Notes under the pieces: model-generated
What the model saw: only the letters and a program-made list of their open reading frames with translations
The model's database searches: none
Told to the model about the DNA's origin: nothing
Made by a program: the position numbers and the translations under genes
Shown: in pieces, positions 1-6,058 of the stretch
Layout: every line of letters starts with the position of its first letter
How positions within the stretch are numbered: position 1 is the stretch's first letter
From: Promethearchaeota archaeon
Lineage (GTDB): Archaea > Asgardarchaeota > Lokiarchaeia > Sigyniarchaeales > SOKP01
DNA length: 8,157 bases
Assembly: GCA_030612905.1 (NCBI GenBank)
Contig: JAUWNA010000072.1
Span: 1 to 8,157 of the forward strand
Direction of reading: 5' to 3'

Positions 1-114
1 AATAAATATCGAGAAATCTTAAAAACGATAGCAGCAGAAATACTCGATCAGGTACAAGATGGAAATTTTATGAAACGTTTACCTGATTTATATAAAGATT
101 TAGCAAGGATTTGA
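1..114 (+). CDS. C-terminal fragment of an unidentified gene
   Basis: Frame 1 is open from the first base to a TGA at 112-114 and gives 37 residues ending in LPDLYKDLARI. The gene starts outside the window. The fragment is charged and probably helical, with no recognisable motif, so no function is offered. It is convergent with the minus-strand coiled-coil gene, whose stop lies about 110 bp away. The open frame is short for such AT-rich DNA but codon use (Lys, Ile, Leu, Asp) matches the neighbours, so it is probably real. Confidence 0.55.
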   Translation, partial: NKYREILKTIAAEILDQVQDGNFMKRLPDLYKDLARI

Positions 115-185
115 ATCTCAAATTATAATTTTTAAAAACCACTAACTATACTTCTAATAAAGGTTTGTTAAATCTAAATTCAATA

Positions 186-210
186 TTTTATAAAAAATAA
201 GGATAAAATT
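186..210 (-). terminator. possible oligo-U terminator of the coiled-coil gene
   Basis: Just downstream of the stop of the minus-strand coiled-coil gene, the plus strand carries an A6 run (192-197) within an imperfect AT palindrome. The transcript would therefore read a U-tract. Archaeal intrinsic terminators are U-tracts that need no strong hairpin. The surrounding AT richness makes such runs common, so this is a weak call. The rest of 115-224 holds nothing else recognisable. Confidence 0.3.
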
Positions 211-224
211 CTGATAAATTAGAG

Positions 225-1256
225 TTATTCTATTTTTTTAACAGAAATCTTACCGGCATCGTTAATTTCAAACAGATCGACTTTCTGTAAATTTTGCACC
301 AATTTTTTTACCAATACGATAGGAGATCCTAAGGCATTTCTTAAATCATCTAATGCCATTGAACCTACTTGTTCTACTATTAAGAATGCTTTAAACTGTG
401 CTTCGTGTTCCATCAAGTCGGTTAATTTATCGTAATAGTTAATCTTCTTAACGTTATTTTGTTTGAAAATTCTAAGTTCTTCCATTTCTTTATTAAGTTT
501 TCTGACCTCTTCATCTGCTTCACGTTTTTTATCTAGTGCTTCCTCTAATTTATTAATCATATTTTCCTGGCTATCGCGGATCTCTTGAAACCGCGATTTT
601 AAATCTTTAGCTTCTGAGGAAGCTTCAGTAGAGATCAGTTTAGAATCAAGTAAAAAAGTATCTAAATCGGTAATTTTTCCAACTAAATCCTTCTTCGCTT
701 CTATATGATCCAATCTCAATTTCTCAAGTTCTTTTTTCCACTTTTGATCCATATCCGACAACAATTTAACTTGCTCGTCTTGTAATTTATCAGTAAAAGC
801 TTGAATTTCTCGTACTTTAATTTGTAAAGATTTATTAGTTTCTTCTTTCAATAAAAGTTCTGATTTTTTTTCCGCTATTTCTGTTTTTAAATTTCCAATT
901 ACTTCAAAGCCCTCCTCTAATTTTCGTTGAGTGGGGATGCTTTGTTTCTTCATAAATTCTAACTCTTTTAGAATAGCCAGAACTTCGCCTTTTGCGAGTT
1001 CAATCTCTTTTTCTCTTTGATTAAGCATTGCTCTTTGAGTTCCAACTAACTCTTTTAGTTCTAAGACATCTTCAGGAATGTCATACATTCGTGCTATTTT
1101 TATTTTTTGTTCTTCAATAATAGCTTCATGCTCTGTGAGAACCCTCTTCTGTTTATCTATCATTTCTTTTAACCTATCCATTTTAGATAGGAGAATTGCG
1201 CTTTCTTTTTCGCTCGATTCGATATTATCTATTACATTTTTTAAATCTTTAGGCAT
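225..1256 (-). CDS. Coiled-coil protein with C-terminal winged-helix-like domain
   Basis: The protein has 343 aa. Residues 1 to about 275 are an almost unbroken, Glu/Lys-rich heptad pattern (long coiled coil, with a possible break around PEDVLEL near residue 61 and at SIPTQRK near 105-111). Residues about 282-343 change character: hydrophobic helices (AFLIVEQVGSMALDDLRNAL, then SPIVLVKKLVQNLQKVDLFE) followed by a short beta-like tail (INDAGKISVKKIE). This order matches a winged helix-turn-helix. There is no signal peptide or membrane segment, so it should be cytoplasmic. The ATG at 1254-1256 is the first possible start, because an in-frame TAA lies three codons upstream. It is transcribed alone, divergent from the MGMT gene. 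Coiled coils of this kind are frequent in Asgard archaea. A DNA-tethering, chromosome-organising or scaffold role is conceivable but unproven, and the coiled coil alone cannot assign a family. Confidence 0.8.
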   Translation of the reverse strand: MPKDLKNVIDNIESSEKESAILLSKMDRLKEMIDKQKRVLTEHEAIIEEQKIKIARMYDIPEDVLELKELVGTQRAMLNQREKEIELAKGEVLAILKELEFMKKQSIPTQRKLEEGFEVIGNLKTEIAEKKSELLLKEETNKSLQIKVREIQAFTDKLQDEQVKLLSDMDQKWKKELEKLRLDHIEAKKDLVGKITDLDTFLLDSKLISTEASSEAKDLKSRFQEIRDSQENMINKLEEALDKKREADEEVRKLNKEMEELRIFKQNNVKKINYYDKLTDLMEHEAQFKAFLIVEQVGSMALDDLRNALGSPIVLVKKLVQNLQKVDLFEINDAGKISVKKIE

Positions 1257-1285
1257 TTTTTTTTACTCGATTCTTTAATTAGAAG

Positions 1286-1302
1286 CATTTTTAAATTTTT
1301 TT
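1286..1302 (-). promoter_or_regulatory. possible TATA element for the coiled-coil gene
   Basis: On the minus strand this stretch reads AAATTTAAAAATG-like, about 30-45 nt upstream of the ATG at 1256. That would put transcription start a few bases before the start codon and leave little or no leader. The only ribosome-binding candidate is GAG at about 1266-1268. The call rests on position and AT pattern alone. Confidence 0.3.
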
Positions 1303-1369
1303 GATAATTAAAAACTATATTATTATTTATCTATTAAGACCAATAAATACTAATATTGAGATAATAGAT

Positions 1370-1394
1370 TCAATTTATATATTTATCGAATTGA
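1370..1394. promoter_or_regulatory. TATA-like box inside a small inverted repeat in the divergent region
   Basis: TTTATATATTTA (1374-1385) is the strongest TATA-like match in the 323-bp gap between the two divergent genes. It is flanked by a 6-bp inverted repeat, TCAATT (1370-1375) and AATTGA (1389-1394), separated by 13 bp. This could be a promoter covered by an operator, serving the plus-strand MGMT gene. Short AT palindromes arise by chance in DNA of this composition, so it is a weak call. Confidence 0.3.
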
Positions 1395-1423
1395 TATATA
1401 TCTTATGTCTTATACTGAAATTG

Positions 1424-1434
1424 TTATATTTAAA
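1424..1434 (+). promoter_or_regulatory. TATA-like box upstream of the MGMT gene
   Basis: TTATATTTAAA is centred near 1429. Archaeal transcription usually begins about 25 bp downstream of the box centre, here about 1450-1455. That coincides with where the homologous MGMT N-terminal sequence begins (1449-1454) rather than with the TTG at 1580. This supports a start much earlier than 1580. A G5 run (1440-1444) lies between box and predicted start. Confidence 0.4.
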
Positions 1435-1448
1435 GATGTGGGGGTAAG

Positions 1449-1579
1449 TTGAAATTTCTGTATTTTATTTTAAACCGATTGTTATTGATCCGTTTATAAT
1501 TATATCTTATGATTATCTAAAAAACCAGAAAAAAATCAAATTAACTGAGATCAGCTTTTTTAGAAGCGAATCGGATATT
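1449..1579 (+). other. Probable N-terminal part of MGMT without a canonical in-frame start (possible frameshift)
   Basis: The frame of the MGMT gene stays open upstream of 1580 back to a TAA at 1445-1447. It encodes SVFYFKPIVIDPFIIISYDY and then LKNQKKIKLTEISFF. This looks like the first beta strands of archaeal MGMT proteins, which begin with a short aromatic strand, a proline turn and a second hydrophobic strand. Yet no ATG, GTG or TTG occurs in this frame between 1448 and 1579. A TTG at 1449, four bases after GGGGGTAAG-like sequence, is in the next frame. One extra A in the AAA at 1452-1454 would fuse it to give MKISVFYFKP and so on. Options are a one-base deletion (genuine or an assembly error), a non-canonical ATT start at 1454, or a truly shortened protein. 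Confidence 0.55.
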
Positions 1580-2026
1580 TTGGTGTATATAAAATCAAAT
1601 AAATTTGAAATATCTAACCAAAAAGATGCTAAAGAATGTAGTATACTGAATCAGTTGGAAAACATGATTAACGATTATCTAACGGGTAATAAAATAGATT
1701 TATTCGAGGAGATTAAAAGTATGGATGTCTTGTTAGATCTTAAAAGTAAGTTTAAAACGGATTTTTCCCAAAAAGTAATAAACTCTCTTATAAAAATTAG
1801 TCCCGGTGAATCGACCACTTACTCTGATCTAGCAAAAAAGATAAATTCTAAAGCGTATAGAGCCGTAGGAAGCGTTCTAAGAAATAATCCACTGCCTTTA
1901 ATTATCCCATGCCATCGAGTTATAAAAAAGGATGGAAAAATAGGAGGTTTCATGGGAAAAATGAATGAAGATTGGCAAATAAATCTTAAAAGAAGTTTAC
2001 TTCGAATTGAAGGTTTTATGATTTGA
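1580..2026 (+). CDS. ogt: Methylated-DNA--protein-cysteine S-methyltransferase (MGMT/Ogt family)
   Basis: This suicide DNA-repair protein removes alkyl groups from O6-alkylguanine onto its own cysteine, in the cytoplasm on DNA. Counting from the TTG at 1580 (148 aa), the catalytic domain spans about residues 61-148. The acceptor is Cys111 in the signature PCHRV (110-114). Tyr81 lies in TTYSDLA, and the Arg finger Arg94 in RAVGSVLRNNP, which belongs to the DNA-binding helix-turn-helix. GKIGGFMG (119-126) forms the active-site loop, and Glu144 in RIEG is the conserved terminal acid. All catalytic features are present, so the enzyme should work if the N-terminal domain is intact. The 1580 start is the earliest standard codon but lacks a ribosome site and would remove beta strands that are encoded in frame just upstream (1449-1579). 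The DUF1015 gene follows after 52 bp on the same strand. Confidence 0.88.
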   Translation: MVYIKSNKFEISNQKDAKECSILNQLENMINDYLTGNKIDLFEEIKSMDVLLDLKSKFKTDFSQKVINSLIKISPGESTTYSDLAKKINSKAYRAVGSVLRNNPLPLIIPCHRVIKKDGKIGGFMGKMNEDWQINLKRSLLRIEGFMI

Positions 2027-2050
2027 TCTCTACAAAATAATGGAAACAAA

Positions 2051-2060
2051 TTTAAAATTT
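2051..2060 (+). promoter_or_regulatory. TATA-like box for the DUF1015 gene (leaderless)
   Basis: TTTAAAATTT ends 18 bp before the ATG at 2079, so initiation about 25 bp from its centre would fall on the start codon itself. This fits a leaderless archaeal transcript. There is no Shine-Dalgarno sequence before 2079. The position argues for 2079 over the earlier ATG at 2040, which would place the box inside the coding region. Confidence 0.45.
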
Positions 2061-2078
2061 AATTACTTTTTACTTATT

Positions 2079-3281
2079 ATGGTTAGAATCTCAGCTATAC
2101 GACCCTATAATCCAATTAACCCAAGCGAATTTAGTACGAATCCTTATGATGTTATTGGAAAAGAAGAAGAATATCAATTGAAAAAGAACCCCAATTCATT
2201 AATTCAACTTATACTCCCCGATGGTGAAGGCGAAGAAATTTATAACAATGCTTCTAACGCCTATGAAAAATTTAAAACTACTAACCTTATTGTGCAAAAT
2301 GAAACTCCAAGCATATATGTTTATCGTCAAGAGTCCGCTCAATTTAGCCAACAAGGGTTAATTATGGGTATCGCACTTCAAGATTACGAAGATGGCAATA
2401 TAGTAAAGCACGAACACACTCGTGAAAAACCTCTTCAAGATCGAACTAAACATATAGAAGCTACTAATGTCGCAGCTGGTCTCGTATGGTCAGTTTTTCG
2501 CGCCGATCGTGAGATAAATAAATTAATAGAGCAAATTAAACAAAAAAAACCCAAATTTAACTTTGAAAAATACGGTTATCACCATTTAATTTGGCAAGAG
2601 ACAGACCCAAATATTATTAATCAATTATCAAGTCTCTTTAAAGATAAAAAAGTCTACATAGCAGACGGACATCACCGTGCAGCGAGCGCAGCTGAATACC
2701 GAAAAACTCAGTTGAGAAAAGTCACTGAAACTGATAGACCCAATGCTCCGTGGCAATATTTATTGTCTTATGTGGCTTCAGACGATCAAGTCTTGATTTT
2801 ACCTTACAACCGTGTAATAAAAAGGTTGCCAGATAATGTAGATGAATTTTTAAAAAAAATGGAAGAAATTTATAAGATTAAACAAGTCAAAAAAGCCTTT
2901 AATCCGAAAAAAAAACATCAACTCGCTATGTGTATCAAAGGAAATTGGTACAATTTAATAGTAAAAGAAAAAAAGTTTCGCTCAAAACGAGATAGCTTAG
3001 ATGTTACTATACTCCAAGATAAAGTTTTAGGTCCTATTCTAGGAATTTACGACATTCGATCTGACGAAAACATCTTTTTTGTAGGAGGTATTAAAGATCC
3101 AAATAGCATGGAAAAATATGTATCAGAAAAAGGAAATGATATTTTTTTCAACTTATATCCCGTAGATATAAGGGACTTGGAGGCTATTTCTGATGCAGGG
3201 AGTGTGATGCCACCGAAATCTACGTGGTTTGATCCTAAGCTTCTGTCTGGGTTAGTTCTTCACGATTTGGCTGAAAAATAA
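2079..3281 (+). CDS. DUF1015 family protein (ParB/SerK-like motif; serine-pathway associated)
   Basis: The protein is 400 aa, close to the usual size of DUF1015 proteins. The start at ATG 2079 gives MVRISAIRPYNP, the typical family opening. The ATG at 2040 would add 13 residues (METNLKFNYFLLI) with no family counterpart. Family marks are NPYDVI at 21-26, YIADGHHRAASAAEYR at about 193-208 (DGHHR at 196-200), and a conserved C-terminal stretch FFVGGIKDP, then a region ending GSVMPPKSTWFDPKLLSGL. The biochemical role of the family is unknown to me. The DGHHR-x-x-x-A pattern recalls box II of ParB/sulfiredoxin folds, the fold of the free-serine kinase SerK. In some clostridia DUF1015 genes sit beside a class V aminotransferase and serA, both present here about 2.8-4 kb away on the other strand. 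A role touching serine or phosphoserine is inferred. It is soluble, with no signal peptide. Confidence 0.88.
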   Translation: MVRISAIRPYNPINPSEFSTNPYDVIGKEEEYQLKKNPNSLIQLILPDGEGEEIYNNASNAYEKFKTTNLIVQNETPSIYVYRQESAQFSQQGLIMGIALQDYEDGNIVKHEHTREKPLQDRTKHIEATNVAAGLVWSVFRADREINKLIEQIKQKKPKFNFEKYGYHHLIWQETDPNIINQLSSLFKDKKVYIADGHHRAASAAEYRKTQLRKVTETDRPNAPWQYLLSYVASDDQVLILPYNRVIKRLPDNVDEFLKKMEEIYKIKQVKKAFNPKKKHQLAMCIKGNWYNLIVKEKKFRSKRDSLDVTILQDKVLGPILGIYDIRSDENIFFVGGIKDPNSMEKYVSEKGNDIFFNLYPVDIRDLEAISDAGSVMPPKSTWFDPKLLSGLVLHDLAEK

Positions 3282-3296
3282 AAATTTCATTTAAAT

Positions 3297-5345
3297 TTGG
3301 AGTTTAGAAGATTGGGAAAAAAGATAGGACTTATAAAAAGATATGGAACTTGCTCCAAAGATTGCTATGGTTCATGTGTATTTATGGGAGAATGGAACGA
3401 CCAAGCTCCTGAGAGGAAATTCCTAATTGCTAAACCTTTAAAAGACCACCCTTTCACCAATGGATTTTTATGCGCGAAATTAAATCAGAGAGAAAGATTA
3501 CTGTACCATCCTCAAAGAATAAAAACTGCATTAATTCGGACGGGTCCTAAAGGTAGTAATTCCTTTAAATCGACTACTCTTGAAAATGCATTAAACCTAA
3601 TTGCTGACAAATTACTAAAAGTCAAAAATGAATTTAGCACCTCATCTATCATAGCGGCTTACTATGCAGGAAACAACGGTTTAATCTCAAAATACGCACC
3701 TATTAGATTCTTCGGTAAACTCGGTGCCACAATTACAAATAAGGGCATATGTAATGAAGGAGGATGTTCCGCTTTAGAAGAATTGTTTGGTACATATTCT
3801 ACTACAAATACTTTCCAAATTACAAATCCCAATAATCGCTTAATTGTCGTGTGGGGAAGTAATCTATCTGATCGAAATAATCACGCCTACTTCTTGGTTA
3901 AAAAAGCAATTAAAAATGGCTCAGTTGTTGTTGTAGTGAATCCTATTAAGACTCAATTAGTAGAAAACGCGAAAACATTTGTACAACCTTTCCCTGGTAC
4001 CGACCACCTGATAGTCAAAATAATTTTGAATAAAATTATAACATCTGAAAAATACGATAAAGATTTTATCGATCAACATGTTGACAACTACAAGACCCTT
4101 TTTACAGAAGTTGAAAAAATTGATGAAAATAAAATATATCGCCAAACAGGCTTAGATCGTAAAATTCTACAAGAATTCATAAATCTACTCCTTAAATATA
4201 TCCATAAAACTCTTTTTATCGTGGGATTTGGACCCCAGAAGTATTTTTATGGCGGAAAACTTCTAAATACAATAGCACTAATTCAAATCCTTCTTGGAAA
4301 TTTTGGCAAACCAGGAACAGGTTTTTTATTTTCTCAGAGTGACTTTAATAAAGAATTTCTGAATCCACTTATTGATTATATTACTATACCAAAAACATAC
4401 GCACCATATGAGACTATTCCGCTTGTAAACCTCGGAACCTCCTTAAGCTCAAATAATTTTAAAATGTTATTTATCTACAATTTTAATCCAGCTAGTTCTC
4501 TCCCTAATCAGAACATTCTTAGAAAATCATTATCCAGAGATGATTTGTATACAGTAGTATTAGACATGTTTTTAAATAAGACGACAAAATTTGCAGATAT
4601 TGTTATCCCCGCAAAATTTGACCTCGAATGCGATGATTTAATCACACCTTACTTTATACCCGGGATATCTATAAATCAAGGAGGACCTTGTCCATATTCG
4701 GATTGTTTATCGAATTATGAGTTTTTCCAATTATTAGCTAAAAGAATTGGATGGCCTGATGATAGGCTTCTTCAAGAAAGTCAAGAAGAAATTGTTGAAC
4801 AATGTGTTGGATTACTACCTGAGGAGATTCAACGAAATTTAGGAGACAATGGGTATCACATTCCGTTCGGGACTAATGATATCCCTTTTAACGATTTAAA
4901 CTTTCCAACCACTAATGGTAAAATTCAAATCCATGGCTCCCATATTGGTTTATTTGACCAAAAATCAGATGTTTTGCTACGGCGAAATAAGAATGAATTT
5001 TATTTACTCTCGCCATCTCACAAATATTTTATACACTCCCAATTCGGCGAAATTCATGAAGGTTACAAGGAAATCTTTCGTAAAATATTCCTAAATCCCT
5101 TTGATATTGAATCACTCGGAATAAAGTCTCCACAAGAAGTACTAGTTTCTAACAAGTTTAGTAAAGCGAGATATATCTTAGATCAAAATATCGCTTTAAA
5201 ACCGGGCACAGCTTTAATTTATTCTGGATCGCCTTTTGTTAACAATGAACATAAGAATGTTAATATCTTCACTCCAGATAAACCTGAGGAGTCAGGAAAT
5301 TCAGGAGCATACTTTTCTACGGTCGTGAAAATTTCTAAAAATTAA
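3297..5345 (+). CDS. Molybdopterin-dependent oxidoreductase, [4Fe-4S] catalytic subunit (DMSO reductase superfamily)
   Basis: This is a 682-aa cytoplasmic-type catalytic subunit of the Mo/W-bisPGD superfamily (COG0243-like). A [4Fe-4S] site is visible at Cys19, Cys23, Cys27 and Cys59 (C-x3-C-x3-C-x31-C). Lys61, two residues after the last Cys, matches the electron-relay Lys of formate dehydrogenase H. GICNEGGC (150-157) lies where the family places its metal ligand; Cys152 is 133 residues after the first cluster Cys, as in formate dehydrogenase H (Cys8 to SeCys140). Later marks are NPIKTQLVENAKTF with PGTDH, GNFGKPGTGF, and a C-terminal molydopterin-binding domain from about residue 567 (FYLLSPSHKYFIHSQFGE) ending in NVNIFTPD. 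No Tat signal is present and no FeS or membrane subunit is nearby. Substrate cannot be assigned. It follows DUF1015 by 15 bp. Start: TTG 3297, or TTG 3312 preceded by GGAG (677 aa). Confidence 0.9.
   Translation: MEFRRLGKKIGLIKRYGTCSKDCYGSCVFMGEWNDQAPERKFLIAKPLKDHPFTNGFLCAKLNQRERLLYHPQRIKTALIRTGPKGSNSFKSTTLENALNLIADKLLKVKNEFSTSSIIAAYYAGNNGLISKYAPIRFFGKLGATITNKGICNEGGCSALEELFGTYSTTNTFQITNPNNRLIVVWGSNLSDRNNHAYFLVKKAIKNGSVVVVVNPIKTQLVENAKTFVQPFPGTDHLIVKIILNKIITSEKYDKDFIDQHVDNYKTLFTEVEKIDENKIYRQTGLDRKILQEFINLLLKYIHKTLFIVGFGPQKYFYGGKLLNTIALIQILLGNFGKPGTGFLFSQSDFNKEFLNPLIDYITIPKTYAPYETIPLVNLGTSLSSNNFKMLFIYNFNPASSLPNQNILRKSLSRDDLYTVVLDMFLNKTTKFADIVIPAKFDLECDDLITPYFIPGISINQGGPCPYSDCLSNYEFFQLLAKRIGWPDDRLLQESQEEIVEQCVGLLPEEIQRNLGDNGYHIPFGTNDIPFNDLNFPTTNGKIQIHGSHIGLFDQKSDVLLRRNKNEFYLLSPSHKYFIHSQFGEIHEGYKEIFRKIFLNPFDIESLGIKSPQEVLVSNKFSKARYILDQNIALKPGTALIYSGSPFVNNEHKNVNIFTPDKPEESGNSGAYFSTVVKISKN
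3299..3302 (+). promoter_or_regulatory. Candidate ribosome binding site GGAG
   Basis: GGAG ends nine bases before TTG 3312, an in-frame codon six of the oxidoreductase reading frame. It matches the core AGGAGGTGA complement of archaeal 16S rRNA over four bases and favours 3312 over 3297 as the true start. Nothing before the cluster Cys19 is lost with either choice. Confidence 0.4.
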
Positions 5346-5400
5346 AATATTCGAAAAAAAAGATATTATCTATTTGATTTAATTCTAATAATTCTTAATA

Positions 5401-5414
5401 AGATATTTAATTTT
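5401..5414 (+). promoter_or_regulatory. possible TATA element for the four-helix membrane protein
   Basis: AGATATTTAATTTT sits about 32-45 nt upstream of the ATG at 5446, which predicts a start of transcription near 5430 and a leader of about 15 nt. That leader contains GTGA (5437-5440), a four-base Shine-Dalgarno match. The 100-bp gap from the previous gene supports separate transcription. Composition makes chance matches likely. Confidence 0.3.
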
Positions 5415-5445
5415 GATATGCGTAACTAATAAATAGTGAAATTAG

Positions 5446-5868
5446 ATGGAAAATATAATTTTGAAAAGGGCTTTAATTGTTATAATTATAATTTTTTCAA
5501 TTTTAATTCCCTTAGCAGTAATATATCACAATAACGGACAGATATTATCATTATTAAGCAGTATTTTTTTCTTTACATTTTATTCATATGGAATATTTTT
5601 ATTTTCCATCTTGGTACATACTATTTTGAATAATAAGGCAGAAATGGAAAAAATTGAATTAAATTTATTAACAGGAATTATCAGTGGAAATCTATTTTTT
5701 ATTTTTTTATGTCTTTTTTTTTTAACTAATACTTCTATTTTCAATGTTTCAGAATTAGGGTTAGTGTTTCCAATTATTGGGATCGTTTTAGTTTTATTTA
5801 ACGGATTGATAGTAACTATTTTTGCAATAATTAGAAGTAAAAATCTAAAAAAAAAGTATTTATCATAA
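5446..5868 (+). CDS. Small four-helix integral membrane protein, function unknown
   Basis: The product is 140 aa and strongly hydrophobic, with four predicted membrane segments at about 8-27, 33-60, 74-98 and 104-129. A charged loop (NNKAEMEKIE, 62-71) lies between helices 2 and 3, and the tail is lysine-rich (RSKNLKKKYLS). By the positive-inside tendency both that tail and the N-terminus face the cytoplasm. I do not recognise a family, and there is no conserved polar or catalytic motif within the helices. The ATG at 5446 has GTGA six bases upstream. It lies 100 bp after the oxidoreductase. It could be a partner of that enzyme, but it has no haem-ligand histidine pairs or quinone-site pattern, so this is not supported. 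Confidence 0.75.
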   Translation: MENIILKRALIVIIIIFSILIPLAVIYHNNGQILSLLSSIFFFTFYSYGIFLFSILVHTILNNKAEMEKIELNLLTGIISGNLFFIFLCLFFLTNTSIFNVSELGLVFPIIGIVLVLFNGLIVTIFAIIRSKNLKKKYLS

Positions 5869-6058
5869 ATAAAGAAAATAAATAAAGTAAATTGAATAAA
5901 TTTTAATTTTCAAAGCTTTTATTTTTTTATTATCTTCATATTAATTGTGTGTTTTTTGTTATTTCTATACCTTGGTTTCAAGAATTATGCTGGAATAGAG
6001 TAAAAATGTTGTGGTTATGTTGATATTGTCCCCACAAAACTGATGTATCATCTTATGA
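5869..6058. other. Convergent intergenic spacer, no gene seen
   Basis: This is about 190 bp between the ends of the membrane protein gene and the phosphoglycerate dehydrogenase gene. It holds T-rich runs near its left end. The right half (5960-6055) is less AT-biased (for example GTCCCCAC), but I could find no open frame, tRNA-like cloverleaf, or repeat in it. Confidence 0.5.
5900..5930 (+). terminator. oligo-T terminator after the membrane protein gene
   Basis: Four T-runs follow in quick succession (5901-5904, 5907-5910, 5917-5920 and 5922-5928), about 35-60 bp after the stop at 5868. Consecutive U-tracts are the usual archaeal intrinsic termination signal, and the convergent gene arrangement calls for one here. 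Confidence 0.45.

Noticed and set aside
1078..1278. Plus-strand 66-codon open frame opposite the coiled-coil gene
   Set aside because: It is antisense to a convincing coiled-coil gene. Its Ser/Ile/Phe-rich content is what the complement of Glu/Lys-rich codons produces.
1819..2049. Minus-strand 76-codon open frame opposite MGMT
   Set aside because: It lies antisense to the catalytic domain of MGMT, including PCHRV, and has no motif or ribosome site.
2040..2078. Thirteen extra N-terminal residues for the DUF1015 protein
   Set aside because: They have no counterpart at the usual family start, and the TATA-like box at 2051-2060 falls inside them.
3957..4145. Minus-strand 62-codon open frame inside the oxidoreductase
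   Set aside because: It is fully inside a conserved protein on the other strand. Phe/Ile richness is explained by the complement.
5960..6058. Possible small RNA in the convergent spacer (CTGA and ATGATA-like C/D box hints, GGTTTCAAGAA resembling a tRNA T-arm)
   Set aside because: The boxes do not match C and D consensus in the right order and spacing, and no cloverleaf can be drawn around the T-arm-like piece.
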